The translations under genes were made by a program, and so were the position numbers. DNA of 64,000 bases from contig NZ_CP063982.1 of assembly GCF_022811525.1 (NCBI RefSeq), forward strand, positions 1,550,001-1,614,000, read 5' to 3'. Under the pieces are notes generated by a model. It saw nothing but the letters and a program-made list of their open reading frames with translations, was not told where the DNA came from and searched no databases. Each line of letters opens with the position of its first letter. The first letter of the stretch is position 1. This DNA is from Orrella daihaiensis. GTDB taxonomy: Bacteria > Pseudomonadota > Gammaproteobacteria > Burkholderiales > Burkholderiaceae_B. Below, one piece after another: positions 1-8,614 of the stretch.

Positions 1-134
1 AAGTAGTTCGGTTATTACGCATCAATGAATATAAGCGCTCGCAATCTGCGCCGGGGCCTAAAGTCACTGTTCGGGCATTTGGACGCGATTGGCGCTATCC
101 TTTGACCAATGCATTTCGTGAAACGGGTGCCTAG
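1..134 (+). CDS. nadE: NAD+ synthetase, C-terminal end (partial)
   Basis: Only the last 43 codons are present, read in the frame that ends at the TAG at 132-134. The residues include INEYKRSQSAPGPKV and FGRDWRYPLTNAFRETG, which resemble the carboxyl end of bacterial glutamine-dependent NAD+ synthetases, where a conserved K-R-x-Q-x-x-P-G-x-K/R segment precedes an FG-R-D-W-R-Y/x-P tail. The enzyme amidates deamido-NAD+ to NAD+ in the cytoplasm. It lies 36 bases before the P-II gene, as in related Burkholderiales. The rest of the gene is outside the window, so the identification depends on a short tail. Confidence 0.75.
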   Translation, partial: VVRLLRINEYKRSQSAPGPKVTVRAFGRDWRYPLTNAFRETGA

Positions 135-161
135 TGCATCTGGCGCCGCACAGCCAAATAG

Positions 162-509
<348 letters not shown>

Positions 510-622
510 CTAGCTGAAACTCACCTTAAAGCTCAGGCTTTGTCGAACAAACGGGTACAGCCGGCCACGCGTGCTTATTGCCGTCTGTAAGACATCATAA
601 AAACCTTCTGACGCAACGCAGC

Positions 623-2248
623 ATGAAACCATTTAACTGGCAAAACCCTTATCCGAGCCTACGCATACCACTGTTCGCTAGAAACGTGGTGTCCACATCG
701 CACCCGCTAGCTGCCCAAGCAGGATTGCGAATGCTGTATCAAGGCGGTAGTGCTGTAGATGCTGCCATTGCGGCAGCCGCAGCGATTACGCTAGTCGAAC
801 CAGTCTCTTGTGGGATCGGTGGTGATGCCTTTGCGATTGTCTGGGATAAGGGCAGGGCACATGGACTAAACGCATCCGGTCATTCCCCAGCCGCCTGGAA
901 CCTTGATTATTTCTCCAGTAAATACGGCTGCGACGCGACAGGCCGACCACTCGCTCCTAAACGCGGTGTTGACTCAGTGACTGTACCGGGGGTTGTTGCC
1001 GGATGGGCTGCTCTGCACGAGAAATTCGGCAAGTTGCCGTTTGCGGATTTAATGGTGCCAGCCATCGAGCTTGCCGAGCGTGGTTATGCGGTGCCACCAG
1101 TCGTTGCGCATAAGTGGGCAGCAGCCGTGCCTGAACTAAAAGATCAACCTGGATTTGCGCAAGCATTCATGCCAGGTGGAAAGTCGCCGGCTGTCGGGCA
1201 ACGATTTAGTTGGCCCGCAGCTGCCAAGACGCTCCGATTGATTGGGCAAACTCAAGGCAAATCGATGTATCAGGGCGAGCTGGCTGAACAGTTGGTCAAG
1301 TTCCTTGGTGAGCATGGTGGTGCGCATACGCTCGATGATTTTGCGTCTTATGAGGCTCTATGGGTCGAACCAATTGCCAAAGATTATCGCGGATACACTT
1401 TGCACGAGATCCCGCCAAACGGACAGGGCATTGCAGCATTGATGGCGGTTGGCATGCTCGAGCACTTTGACCTTGCTAGTTTGGGGGTTGATTCGGTTGC
1501 CTCACAGCATTTGCAGATTGAAGCAATGAAGCTTGCGTTTGCCGATTTGTATAAATATGTCGCAGATGCCGGCAGCATGACAGTGGCGGCCGAACAACTA
1601 CTCGATCCAGGGTATCTGGCGTCTCGTGCCAAGTTGATTGACACCAAACGTGCCACTTATTTTGGGCCGGGTGTCCCCGACGCTGGGGGCACAATCTATT
1701 TGTCCGCAGCCGATGAGTCCGGCATGATGGTTTCGTTCATTCAGTCGAACTACATGGGATTTGGTTCGGGTGTGGTGATGCCCGAATCAGGCGTCAGCCT
1801 GCAAAACAGAGGTGTTGGCTTCTCGATGGATGCAGATTCGCCCAATGTGGTCTCAGGCCGTAAGCGCCCGTTTCACACGATTATCCCGGGGTTTTTGAGT
1901 CGCCGTGGTGAGCCTGTGATGAGTTTTGGTGTGATGGGTGGCGATATGCAGCCTCAAGGGCATTTGCAGACATTGGTACGCATGCTTGATTACGACCAAC
2001 AGCCGCAAGCAGCTTGCTGTGCGCCCCGCTGGAAGGTCAACCGTGATTTCACGCTCGATGTCGAGTCCACCATGGATCCCACCGTTGTTCAAGGGCTTAA
2101 GGCGCTTGGACATCAACTGAAATCAGTTGATGATCCTTACATGGATTTTGGTTCGGGACAATTTATTTGGCGCCTTTCAGCTGACCTTGAAGACGGCTAT
2201 GTCGCCGCGAGTGACAGTCGAAGAGACGGTCAAGCGGTTGGTTTTTAG
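623..2248 (+). CDS. ggt: Gamma-glutamyltransferase, no obvious signal peptide
   Basis: 541 residues from the ATG at 623; the frame opens upstream at a TTG (578) but conserved sequence starts near NPYPSLRIPLFARNVV. The family hydrolyses or transfers gamma-glutamyl groups (glutathione and related peptides) after self-cleavage before a threonine. Here the likely nucleophile is Thr about 357 in GGTIYLSAAD, and the large-subunit motif GGSAVDAAIAAAAAITLVEP and the late glycine-rich GVMGGDMQPQGHLQ are present. No signal peptide is visible, unlike the second GGT at 16783-18606, so this is probably the cytoplasmic subfamily with undefined substrates. It follows the P-II gene by 113 bases and ends next to a terminator shared with the converging MFS gene. 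Confidence 0.9.
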   Translation: MKPFNWQNPYPSLRIPLFARNVVSTSHPLAAQAGLRMLYQGGSAVDAAIAAAAAITLVEPVSCGIGGDAFAIVWDKGRAHGLNASGHSPAAWNLDYFSSKYGCDATGRPLAPKRGVDSVTVPGVVAGWAALHEKFGKLPFADLMVPAIELAERGYAVPPVVAHKWAAAVPELKDQPGFAQAFMPGGKSPAVGQRFSWPAAAKTLRLIGQTQGKSMYQGELAEQLVKFLGEHGGAHTLDDFASYEALWVEPIAKDYRGYTLHEIPPNGQGIAALMAVGMLEHFDLASLGVDSVASQHLQIEAMKLAFADLYKYVADAGSMTVAAEQLLDPGYLASRAKLIDTKRATYFGPGVPDAGGTIYLSAADESGMMVSFIQSNYMGFGSGVVMPESGVSLQNRGVGFSMDADSPNVVSGRKRPFHTIIPGFLSRRGEPVMSFGVMGGDMQPQGHLQTLVRMLDYDQQPQAACCAPRWKVNRDFTLDVESTMDPTVVQGLKALGHQLKSVDDPYMDFGSGQFIWRLSADLEDGYVAASDSRRDGQAVGF

Positions 2249-2270
2249 ATCGGTCAAGCCGTGAAGTATG

Positions 2271-3488
2271 TCAAACGCCAGTCAGCATGGCTTGGTGGCG
2301 TTTTTCCCAAAGCATCATCAGCAGTACTACTGCTACGCAAGGGAATATCAACCAGTTAATCAATTCCCAGCCAGCGACTGAGAGTAGTTTGCCAGAAGCA
2401 AATGACGAAATAGCCACCGACCCAAATACTAGAAAGTCGTTCATGGCTTGAACCCGATTCTTCTCTTCAGGGCGATGACAAGTTGTCACCATCGTGGTGG
2501 CACCAATGAACCCTAAATTCCAGCCAACACCAAGCAATACCAGCGCAATCCAAAAGTGTTCAAGACCAAGCCCGGCTAGCGCCACGGCGCCTGAGGCCGC
2601 CAGAATAATGAGGCCTAGCGCCGTAATCGTCTTGACCCCGAAACGCTGTATAAGCCGCCCTGTAAAAAAGCTCGGTGCAAACATCGCAAGGACATGCCAT
2701 TGGATGCCTAGTGCCGCCTCACCGACCGTGTGGCCACAGCCAACCATGGCGATGGGTGCTGCTGTCATCACAAAACTCATGAGCGCATACGAAACCACCC
2801 CGGCAGTCACGGCCAGAATGAATCGCGGTTGTCTGGCGATTTCCTTCAAGGTGCGTCCGGTGTGATTGGCTGCATTGCTCGTCTTGCTAGCAGATGCACG
2901 GGTACTAGTCGCGGATTTCAGTCGCCAGATAACCGGAATCGCAAGTGCCGCCAAGATCGCCTGGGCGACAAAGCTCCCCGCAAAAGGCGCCCATGGCACG
3001 ATATCTCTTGTCCAAATGACGGTCTGCGGTCCGATCACCGCCGCAAATAGTCCACCAACCATTACCCAGGAGATCAACCTCGGTTTGATATCCTCTGGCG
3101 CACCATCTGCCACCGCAAACCGGTAGCTCTGAACGTAAGAGGCATAAAAACCCGCAATCATGGTGCCTAAGCAAAAGATCACGAATAATTGTTGGTAGAT
3201 CCCAAACGCGGCTACCAAGCCAGCAATCATGCCCAGACCAGCGCCAAACAAATAACCGAGTCTCCTGCCATGGCGTCGCATGACCCAGGCAGCCGGTAGT
3301 GTGCCGATCGCCAATCCGAGGTTAAAGATGCTGACAGGTAGCGTCGCTAGAGCTGGGTTACTCGCTAGTTGTTGACCCACCAAGCCGCCTAAAGACACGA
3401 TAATGGCAGGACTGGCGCCGCCAAGCGCCTGAGCAGTGGTTAGGACACGGGCGTTATGCTGTGATGTGCGAGAGAGATCCAAAGTCAT
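2271..3488 (-). CDS. MFS transporter
   Basis: 405 residues with about 12 hydrophobic segments in two halves, split by a charged, serine-rich loop near residues 190-215. After the first helices comes a typical MFS loop (WVMRRHGRRLGY), echoed after the central loop by GRLIQRFGVKT. It is an inner-membrane secondary transporter. The substrate cannot be read from the sequence. It begins 9 bases after the ubiC stop, in the same direction, so the two may be co-transcribed. This does not mean that it transports an intermediate of ubiquinone synthesis. Confidence 0.85.
   Translation of the reverse strand: MTLDLSRTSQHNARVLTTAQALGGASPAIIVSLGGLVGQQLASNPALATLPVSIFNLGLAIGTLPAAWVMRRHGRRLGYLFGAGLGMIAGLVAAFGIYQQLFVIFCLGTMIAGFYASYVQSYRFAVADGAPEDIKPRLISWVMVGGLFAAVIGPQTVIWTRDIVPWAPFAGSFVAQAILAALAIPVIWRLKSATSTRASASKTSNAANHTGRTLKEIARQPRFILAVTAGVVSYALMSFVMTAAPIAMVGCGHTVGEAALGIQWHVLAMFAPSFFTGRLIQRFGVKTITALGLIILAASGAVALAGLGLEHFWIALVLLGVGWNLGFIGATTMVTTCHRPEEKNRVQAMNDFLVFGSVAISSFASGKLLSVAGWELINWLIFPCVAVVLLMMLWEKRHQAMLTGV
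2273..2305 (+). terminator. Rho-independent terminator of ggt, inside the end of the MFS gene
   Basis: AAACGCCA at 2273-2280 pairs with TGGCGTTT at 2296-2303, and the plus strand continues as a run of five T. It lies 25 bases after the ggt stop. The same bases encode the last residues of the converging MFS transporter, whose stop codon is at 2271-2273. On the minus strand only three T follow the hairpin, so it should work better for ggt. Confidence 0.6.
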
Positions 3489-3497
3489 GAGCGCATA

Positions 3498-4082
3498 TTA
3501 CCCATTTGTCGAGGATTCGGTGGTTGCGATCGCCCAAAAAGCCGGCAAAAAACACTCTGACACCAATAAAGGGGCGCCACCTCGCCAGAAAACGGAGCGC
3601 CTGGCCCAAAAGGTCCGGTTCCTGTTGCCTGATGACGTTGGCTCACTGGATAAAGCAAGTCTGGCCAATGGATGGGGCGAATGAATCCTGCCAGTTTCAA
3701 ACGCACTGCGCCTGACATGTCTGTCGTCATAAAGGATATCGGCTAACGGTCGACGGCCAAGCTGGCCGATGGCCTGCCAGAGTCCACGACGACTGGGCAG
3801 ACTGACGACTGAGCGAGCAACGACACAGCTTTGTCCATCGATCGACAAACAGATCTCCCGTATATGCACCGGCTGCCTTGACGTCAGTCGCATGATGAGT
3901 TGCTCATCAAGGGTCGGTAGGGCGGTCGTTTGTCTGATCACACCGAGCTCCAGACGACCAAGCTTGCGTAATCCGGCTGTCAAAGCCCCGGCTCGTCTTA
4001 GCCACTTTCTTTGCAGTGAATCCGCTAAAGGGTCTATTTGGGTGCTCCAACGGCACAATGCGATTGCTTGATCGGGAATCAT
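3498..4082 (-). CDS. ubiC: Chorismate pyruvate-lyase
   Basis: 194 residues from the ATG at 4082; an in-frame ATG also exists at 4106. UbiC splits chorismate into 4-hydroxybenzoate and pyruvate, the first committed step of ubiquinone synthesis. Matches to the family include the [13 protein letters not shown] strand with its conserved arginine, [21 protein letters not shown], the FWARRSVF region, and the C-terminal [12 protein letters not shown] with the conserved glutamate. The protein is somewhat longer than the E. coli one (165). UbiA, which prenylates its product, is encoded at 33954-34826. Its start lies only about 35 bases from the divergent pseudouridine synthase gene. Confidence 0.88.
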   Translation of the reverse strand: MIPDQAIALCRWSTQIDPLADSLQRKWLRRAGALTAGLRKLGRLELGVIRQTTALPTLDEQLIMRLTSRQPVHIREICLSIDGQSCVVARSVVSLPSRRGLWQAIGQLGRRPLADILYDDRHVRRSAFETGRIHSPHPLARLALSSEPTSSGNRNRTFWARRSVFWRGGAPLLVSECFLPAFWAIATTESSTNG

Positions 4083-4116
4083 GTTTGCGCTTTGGCGAGG
4101 TATCATCGCATCGTTT

Positions 4117-4845
4117 ATGGAAAAAATTCGTATATCCAAACTCATGGCCCAGCAGGGTCTGTGTTCGCGTCGCGAGGCCGACGCCCATTTGGCTGCCGGG
4201 CGCGTGACCGTTGATGGCCAGCTCGTCGGGGTAGGCGATAAAGCTTGGCCAACACAGCGTATCGTACTGGATCAGCGCGGACAGGCGCAGCAACGCGCCA
4301 GCGTCACCGTACTGGTTCACAAACCGATTGGTCTTGTTTCTGGACAGGCCGAGGACGGTTATAAACCTGCCGTGACCCTGGTGACGCCTGCGAATCACTT
4401 TGGCGAAGATCGCTCTGGCATTGCGTTTCGTCGAGAACATTTACGGGGCCTGGCTGTCGCCGGACGGCTTGACATAGATTCCACTGGACTGTTGGTGTTG
4501 ACACAAGATGGGCGTGTTGCAAGGCAGCTGATCGGTCAAGACAGTGACGTTGAGAAGGAATACCTCGTGCGGGTAAAAGGCAAGCTTTCGGCTGATGGTT
4601 TGGCTCGCCTGCGGCATGGATTGGTGTTAGACGGACGACCCTTAAAACCAGCGCAAGTTGCCTGGCAAAATCAGGATCAACTGAAATTTGTCCTCAAAGA
4701 GGGTCGCAAGCGCCAGATTCGACGCATGTGCGAGCTTGTTGGCCTGACTGTTCTGGGCTTAAAGCGGGTGCGAATCGGGAAAATCAAGTTGGGTAATTTG
4801 CCTGTTGGTCAGTGGCGATACCTAGGGGCCAATGAGCAAATCTAG
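4117..4845 (+). CDS. RNA pseudouridine synthase, RsuA/RluF type
   Basis: 242 residues from the ATG at 4117 ([14 protein letters not shown]). It has an N-terminal S4 RNA-binding domain (residues about 3-50, [20 protein letters not shown]) and then a catalytic domain with [17 protein letters not shown], which holds the catalytic aspartate of the RsuA/RluB/RluE/RluF group. The late motif [14 protein letters not shown] resembles RluF most, so the target is likely a 23S rRNA or tRNA uridine, but the exact site is uncertain and no symbol is given. It is transcribed divergently from ubiC. Confidence 0.9.
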   Translation: MEKIRISKLMAQQGLCSRREADAHLAAGRVTVDGQLVGVGDKAWPTQRIVLDQRGQAQQRASVTVLVHKPIGLVSGQAEDGYKPAVTLVTPANHFGEDRSGIAFRREHLRGLAVAGRLDIDSTGLLVLTQDGRVARQLIGQDSDVEKEYLVRVKGKLSADGLARLRHGLVLDGRPLKPAQVAWQNQDQLKFVLKEGRKRQIRRMCELVGLTVLGLKRVRIGKIKLGNLPVGQWRYLGANEQI

Positions 4846-4864
4846 CCACGGCATGGCCATACCC

Positions 4865-5776
4865 CTAGTGCATCGCGCGTGGCCTGCCCGATCTACCTGG
4901 TTTGTGAGGTTTCGGTGTTTCGGTAGCGTTCGCGCGCAGCTTCCAGCTCGCGTGATTATCCTGAGCCAACGTCTTTGCTAACCACGGTAAGGCAAGCTGG
5001 AGTTGTTTGTGCAGTGTGTAGGGCGGATTGATCACGAACACGCCAGAGCCAAATAAGCCATGTTGATCCGTGGGGGCTTTACAAACGGTCAACTCAGCTT
5101 GCAGCCACTGTATCCCAGGTAAATGCTGCAGTTGCTTGAGCATTTGGTCGACTTGCAATCGGTTAACCCGGGGGTACCAGATCAGATAGCAACCAGTGGC
5201 AAAGCGTGTCAGTCCGTCCTTGATGGCTTGTACAACCGATCGATAGTCTTGTTTATTCTCGTAAGCCGGGTCAATCAGTATGACTGCTCGTCGTGTCGGC
5301 GGCGGCAGTACCGCTTTGATGGCTGCAAATCCGTCGGCTCTTTCCAACTTGATGGCACGTGGCGGTAAACGGCGCTGTTGATCGAGGTTGTTTGCCAACA
5401 CATCCGCTTCGGCCGACAGTAACTCAAAAAGCTTGAGACGATCCTGCGAGCGAAGCAGCTGCAAGGCCAACCACGGCGATCCTGGATACAGTGTTAGTTC
5501 GTGACTCGCGTTGAGCGCTTTGATCGCGCTGACATATTCAGACACCAGCCAAGGCAAGTCCGTTGCAGACCACAATCGACCAATACCATCGGCGTATTCA
5601 CTGCGGGTATTGGCCCATTTGCCAGTAAGGTCATACAGGCCTGCTCCTGCATGGGTGTCAACGTACACAAATCCCGTCTCTTTCTCCTGGTAATACTTTA
5701 GAACCTCAAGCAAAACACAATGCTTGAGTACATCGGCATGGTTGCCGGCATGAAATCCGTGGCGGTAGCTAAACAA
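4865..5776 (-). CDS. rlmJ: 23S rRNA (adenine2030-N6)-methyltransferase
   Basis: 303 residues from a TTG start at 5776. I chose this start because GGTGAGGA lies just before it and because the family begins with the conserved SYRHGFHAGNHADVLKH segment, which follows at once. RlmJ methylates A2030 of 23S rRNA with SAM. The DTHAGAGLYDL segment fits the SAM-binding region. The catalytic motif reads IDPAYE, where many N6-adenine methyltransferases have DPPY/F; other members may vary here too, so I do not infer loss of activity. It is divergent from ppiD. Confidence 0.9.
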   Translation of the reverse strand: MFSYRHGFHAGNHADVLKHCVLLEVLKYYQEKETGFVYVDTHAGAGLYDLTGKWANTRSEYADGIGRLWSATDLPWLVSEYVSAIKALNASHELTLYPGSPWLALQLLRSQDRLKLFELLSAEADVLANNLDQQRRLPPRAIKLERADGFAAIKAVLPPPTRRAVILIDPAYENKQDYRSVVQAIKDGLTRFATGCYLIWYPRVNRLQVDQMLKQLQHLPGIQWLQAELTVCKAPTDQHGLFGSGVFVINPPYTLHKQLQLALPWLAKTLAQDNHASWKLRANATETPKPHKPGRSGRPRAMH

Positions 5777-5882
5777 ATCATCCTCACCGGCAATTAGGTT
5801 TAAGACTGGCTGCGTTATTCCGAGGGCAGGCGGGTCTGTCCCGCTTGCGCGCGTTCGCCAATGGTACACTCGGCGACATCGA

Positions 5883-5906
5883 TTACAGGCTTAATTTACA
5901 GGCTTA
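5883..5906 (+). repeat. Tandem 11-bp direct repeat before ppiD
   Basis: TTACAGGCTTA occurs at 5883-5893 and again at 5896-5906, with 13 bases between repeat starts. The second copy ends 9 bases before the ppiD start codon. The copies lie where the ribosome-binding site and the 5' leader should be, and each carries an AGG. The role is unknown. Confidence 0.6.
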
Positions 5907-5915
5907 TTACCATCC

Positions 5916-7874
5916 ATGTTTGATTTCATAAGATCGCATCGCCGTTGGATGCAGCTGGTCCTGTTGTTGCTGGTGGTACCGGCGTTCGCTTTTTTTGGGA
6001 TTGAGGGCTATGTGGGCTTCATGTCGCGTGACAAGGAGCTAGCAGAGGTCAACGGGGTAGCTATCACCCAACCGGAATATGATGCCGTACGCCGCAATCA
6101 GCTCGAGGAATTGCGGCGCGTGCTTGGTGCGCAATTTGACGCAGAGGCGCTTGATACCCCTACATTTCGTGAGCGAATCCTCAATGACATGATTAATCAG
6201 CGCGTGATTGCTGAGGCGGCGATGCAGGGTCGCTACACCGTGTCGGACGAGCAATTACGTGAAACGATCGCCAAAATCCCAGCGGTCCAGGAGAACGGCG
6301 TATTCTCGCCCGAACGTTACCGACAGGTGCTGGCTGCCCAGGGCATGACCCCAGCAGATTTTGAGATGCGCGTTCGCAGCGACTTAATCCTGTCTCAAGT
6401 GCTAGGCCCCATTGGTTCGACCGCAGCGGCACCTAAGCGTGTAGCCGATGAGCTGATGGCTGCTCTGACGCAACAACGTACGGTTGCTCTACGGCGCTTT
6501 AACGCTCAGGGATTTGAGGCTGATGTGCAGGTGACCGATGCTGATATCCAGGCTTGGTATGACGCCAATGCCGAGCAACTGCGTCTGCCGGAAAGCGTCG
6601 ACGTTGAATATGTCGTGCTAGACGAAGCGGCTGCAAGCAGAGGACTCTCGGTGCCTGCGGCGGAAATTGAAGCCTACTACCAACAAAATCAGTCTCGGTT
6701 TGGACAGCCAGAGCAACGACGTGTCAGCCATATTCTGCGCGAGGTTGCGACAGATGCTGATCAGTCAGCCAGAGACGCAGCGCTTGCCAAAGCCCAGGAA
6801 CTAGCTAATCAGTTAAAGGCCGACCCGAGTCAGTTTGCTAAATTGGCTGCTGAGTTCTCGGAAGACCCAGGCTCCTCTGGCCAAGGTGGTGATCTGGGCT
6901 GGATTTCGAAAGACACTTTGGTGCCCGAAGTAGAGGAGGCAGTTTTTAAACTCGAACCCAATACGATCTCTGAAGTGATTCAGAGTCCCTTTGGGTACCA
7001 TGTGGCGGTGGTTACCCAAGTTCAACCAGCGAGCGTCAAGCCGCTAGAGCAGGTTCGGGACGAAGTGCAAAACGAAGTCTTACGCCAAATGGCATCGGTG
7101 CGTTTTGCGGATCTTGCAAGCGAATTGACCAATCTCGTGTATGACCAGCGCGACGCGCTTGAGCCAATTGCCCAGCAGCTTGGGCTCGAGCTTAAGCGCG
7201 CTCAGGCGGTGGCGCGCAGCGGGCTGTTGCCTGACGAGCTGTTTTTCAGATCAACACCTTTGCAGGCTGGTCAAGCCGAGATACTGGGTAATCCGCGGGT
7301 GTTGCAGGTTGCGTTTTCTCCGGAGGTATTTCAGGACAAACTGAATTCTGGGGTGATTGAGACGTCGCCTGGCTCATTGGTAGCGTTACGTGTGACCCAG
7401 GTGAATCCCTCCTCGGTCCCGCCGCTAGAACAAGTCAAGGAGCTGATACGTGAGGATCTGGTGGCGCAAGGTGCGCTCAAGCTAGCGCGTGAAGCAGGCA
7501 AAGCAGCGTTAACGGTGATTGCTGATGGCAGTCAGCCAGCCATTGGCTTTGCTGCTGCAGAGGTCGTATCACGTCAAGACCCCCGTAACTTGAGCCCAGT
7601 TGAGCTTGATGCCGTCATGAAGTTGTCCGAGTCTGAGGTGCCGAAGGTAATTGGGGTCGATACCCCGATTGGATACAGCCTTCTGGAAGTCAAGGCGGTT
7701 AACCCCGGCGAGCCGTTACCAGATGCTAATCAAGCCCAGTTTAAAGGCCAGTTAGCCCAAGCTTGGGGCGGCGCAGAAGAACAGGCCGCTCTGCTGGTTC
7801 TCAGGCGTTTATTTAATGTGCAGATATTGCCTGATGCCAGAGTCCTTATTGATGGCAATGACGCTGGCACTTGA
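5916..7874 (+). CDS. ppiD: Membrane-anchored periplasmic chaperone / peptidyl-prolyl isomerase PpiD
   Basis: 652 residues. A single N-terminal membrane segment (about 12-34) anchors a large periplasmic part, as in PpiD. A SurA-N-like helical region follows, then a parvulin-type rotamase domain at about residues 255-360 (RRVSHILREVA, FSEDPGSSGQGGDLGWISK, SPFGYHVAVV). It assists folding of proteins leaving the Sec translocon. The length fits the family (E. coli 623). It appears to be a single-gene unit, with an 11-bp tandem repeat just before its start and a terminator after its stop. Confidence 0.93.
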   Translation: MFDFIRSHRRWMQLVLLLLVVPAFAFFGIEGYVGFMSRDKELAEVNGVAITQPEYDAVRRNQLEELRRVLGAQFDAEALDTPTFRERILNDMINQRVIAEAAMQGRYTVSDEQLRETIAKIPAVQENGVFSPERYRQVLAAQGMTPADFEMRVRSDLILSQVLGPIGSTAAAPKRVADELMAALTQQRTVALRRFNAQGFEADVQVTDADIQAWYDANAEQLRLPESVDVEYVVLDEAAASRGLSVPAAEIEAYYQQNQSRFGQPEQRRVSHILREVATDADQSARDAALAKAQELANQLKADPSQFAKLAAEFSEDPGSSGQGGDLGWISKDTLVPEVEEAVFKLEPNTISEVIQSPFGYHVAVVTQVQPASVKPLEQVRDEVQNEVLRQMASVRFADLASELTNLVYDQRDALEPIAQQLGLELKRAQAVARSGLLPDELFFRSTPLQAGQAEILGNPRVLQVAFSPEVFQDKLNSGVIETSPGSLVALRVTQVNPSSVPPLEQVKELIREDLVAQGALKLAREAGKAALTVIADGSQPAIGFAAAEVVSRQDPRNLSPVELDAVMKLSESEVPKVIGVDTPIGYSLLEVKAVNPGEPLPDANQAQFKGQLAQAWGGAEEQAALLVLRRLFNVQILPDARVLIDGNDAGT

Positions 7875-7891
7875 TTGTCTGCGTGGGTCTT

Positions 7892-7918
7892 CTCGATCGT
7901 GCCCCATCGAGTTTTGTT
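7892..7918 (+). terminator. Rho-independent terminator of ppiD
   Basis: CTCGAT at 7892-7897 pairs perfectly with ATCGAG at 7906-7911 across an 8-base loop, followed by TTTTGTT. It lies 17 bases after the ppiD stop, between the converging ppiD and tesA. The stem is short, so its strength is uncertain. Confidence 0.55.
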
Positions 7919-7921
7919 GAA

Positions 7922-8614
7922 TCAAGGTGTAGCAGCGGGTAGGGCACTCTGAACCGCAGGCCAGACGTTTTCAAGCAAGATTGGTTGTGCCTGCTCGGAT
8001 GGATGTATACCATCCTCGATAAATAAGTTGCGATCCGTTTCAAGACCCGCCAACAGGAAAGGAACCAGTACGCTGTTGGTTGCAGCTGCAATTTCAGGAT
8101 ACAGCGACCTAAATGCCTCAGTGTAAGCAGGGCCATAGTTCGCCGGGATCTGAATCCCGGTGACGATGGTTAGGGCGCCAGCTTTTTGGGAAAGCTCAAC
8201 CATCCGCGTTAGGTTGTTGCGGGTCATGTCGAGTGCCAGCCCACGCAGCGCATCGTTGCCACCAAGCTCAATGATGACCAGACCCGGGTTGTGCTCTTTC
8301 AGAAGCGCTGGTAGCCGCGTCACGCCACCACTGGTTGTGTCACCACTGATGCTGGCGTTAATGACCTCTGGCGGTTCGGGATACTGTTCGGCCAACCGGT
8401 TGCGCAAGAGCTGTACCCAACCGCTTTGGCGTTTGATGCCGTACTCAGATGACAAACTATCGCCCACAATCAGGATTGGGCGATCAAGACTGGCTTTCGG
8501 TGTCGATGCGTGCGCTGTGCCAAACAGGACTAAGCCAACAAAAATCAGAAATGTCAGCTTTGTCAGTGGGATATTGATAAAAAAGCGGTTCCAGTAATGC
8601 GACAATTGATACAT
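7922..8614 (-). CDS. tesA: Periplasmic GDSL-type esterase / acyl-CoA thioesterase I
   Basis: 230 residues from the ATG at 8614; the frame stays open upstream, but that part is the reverse of ybbA and looks non-coding. A signal peptide spans about residues 1-35 (KLTFLIFVGLVLFGTAHAS). The SGNH-hydrolase blocks are clear: ILIVGDSLSSEYGI (nucleophilic Ser), NASISGDTTSGG, IIELGGNDALRG and EDGIHPSEQAQ (catalytic Asp and His). It hydrolyses thioesters and esters in the periplasm. The neighbouring ABC ATPase gene is the usual divergent partner of tesA in proteobacteria. The two start codons overlap. Confidence 0.93.
   Translation of the reverse strand: MYQLSHYWNRFFINIPLTKLTFLIFVGLVLFGTAHASTPKASLDRPILIVGDSLSSEYGIKRQSGWVQLLRNRLAEQYPEPPEVINASISGDTTSGGVTRLPALLKEHNPGLVIIELGGNDALRGLALDMTRNNLTRMVELSQKAGALTIVTGIQIPANYGPAYTEAFRSLYPEIAAATNSVLVPFLLAGLETDRNLFIEDGIHPSEQAQPILLENVWPAVQSALPAATP

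Noticed and set aside
528..541. AAAGC/GCTTT hairpin after the P-II gene
   Set aside because: Only five base pairs with no T-run beyond the stem; too weak to call a terminator.
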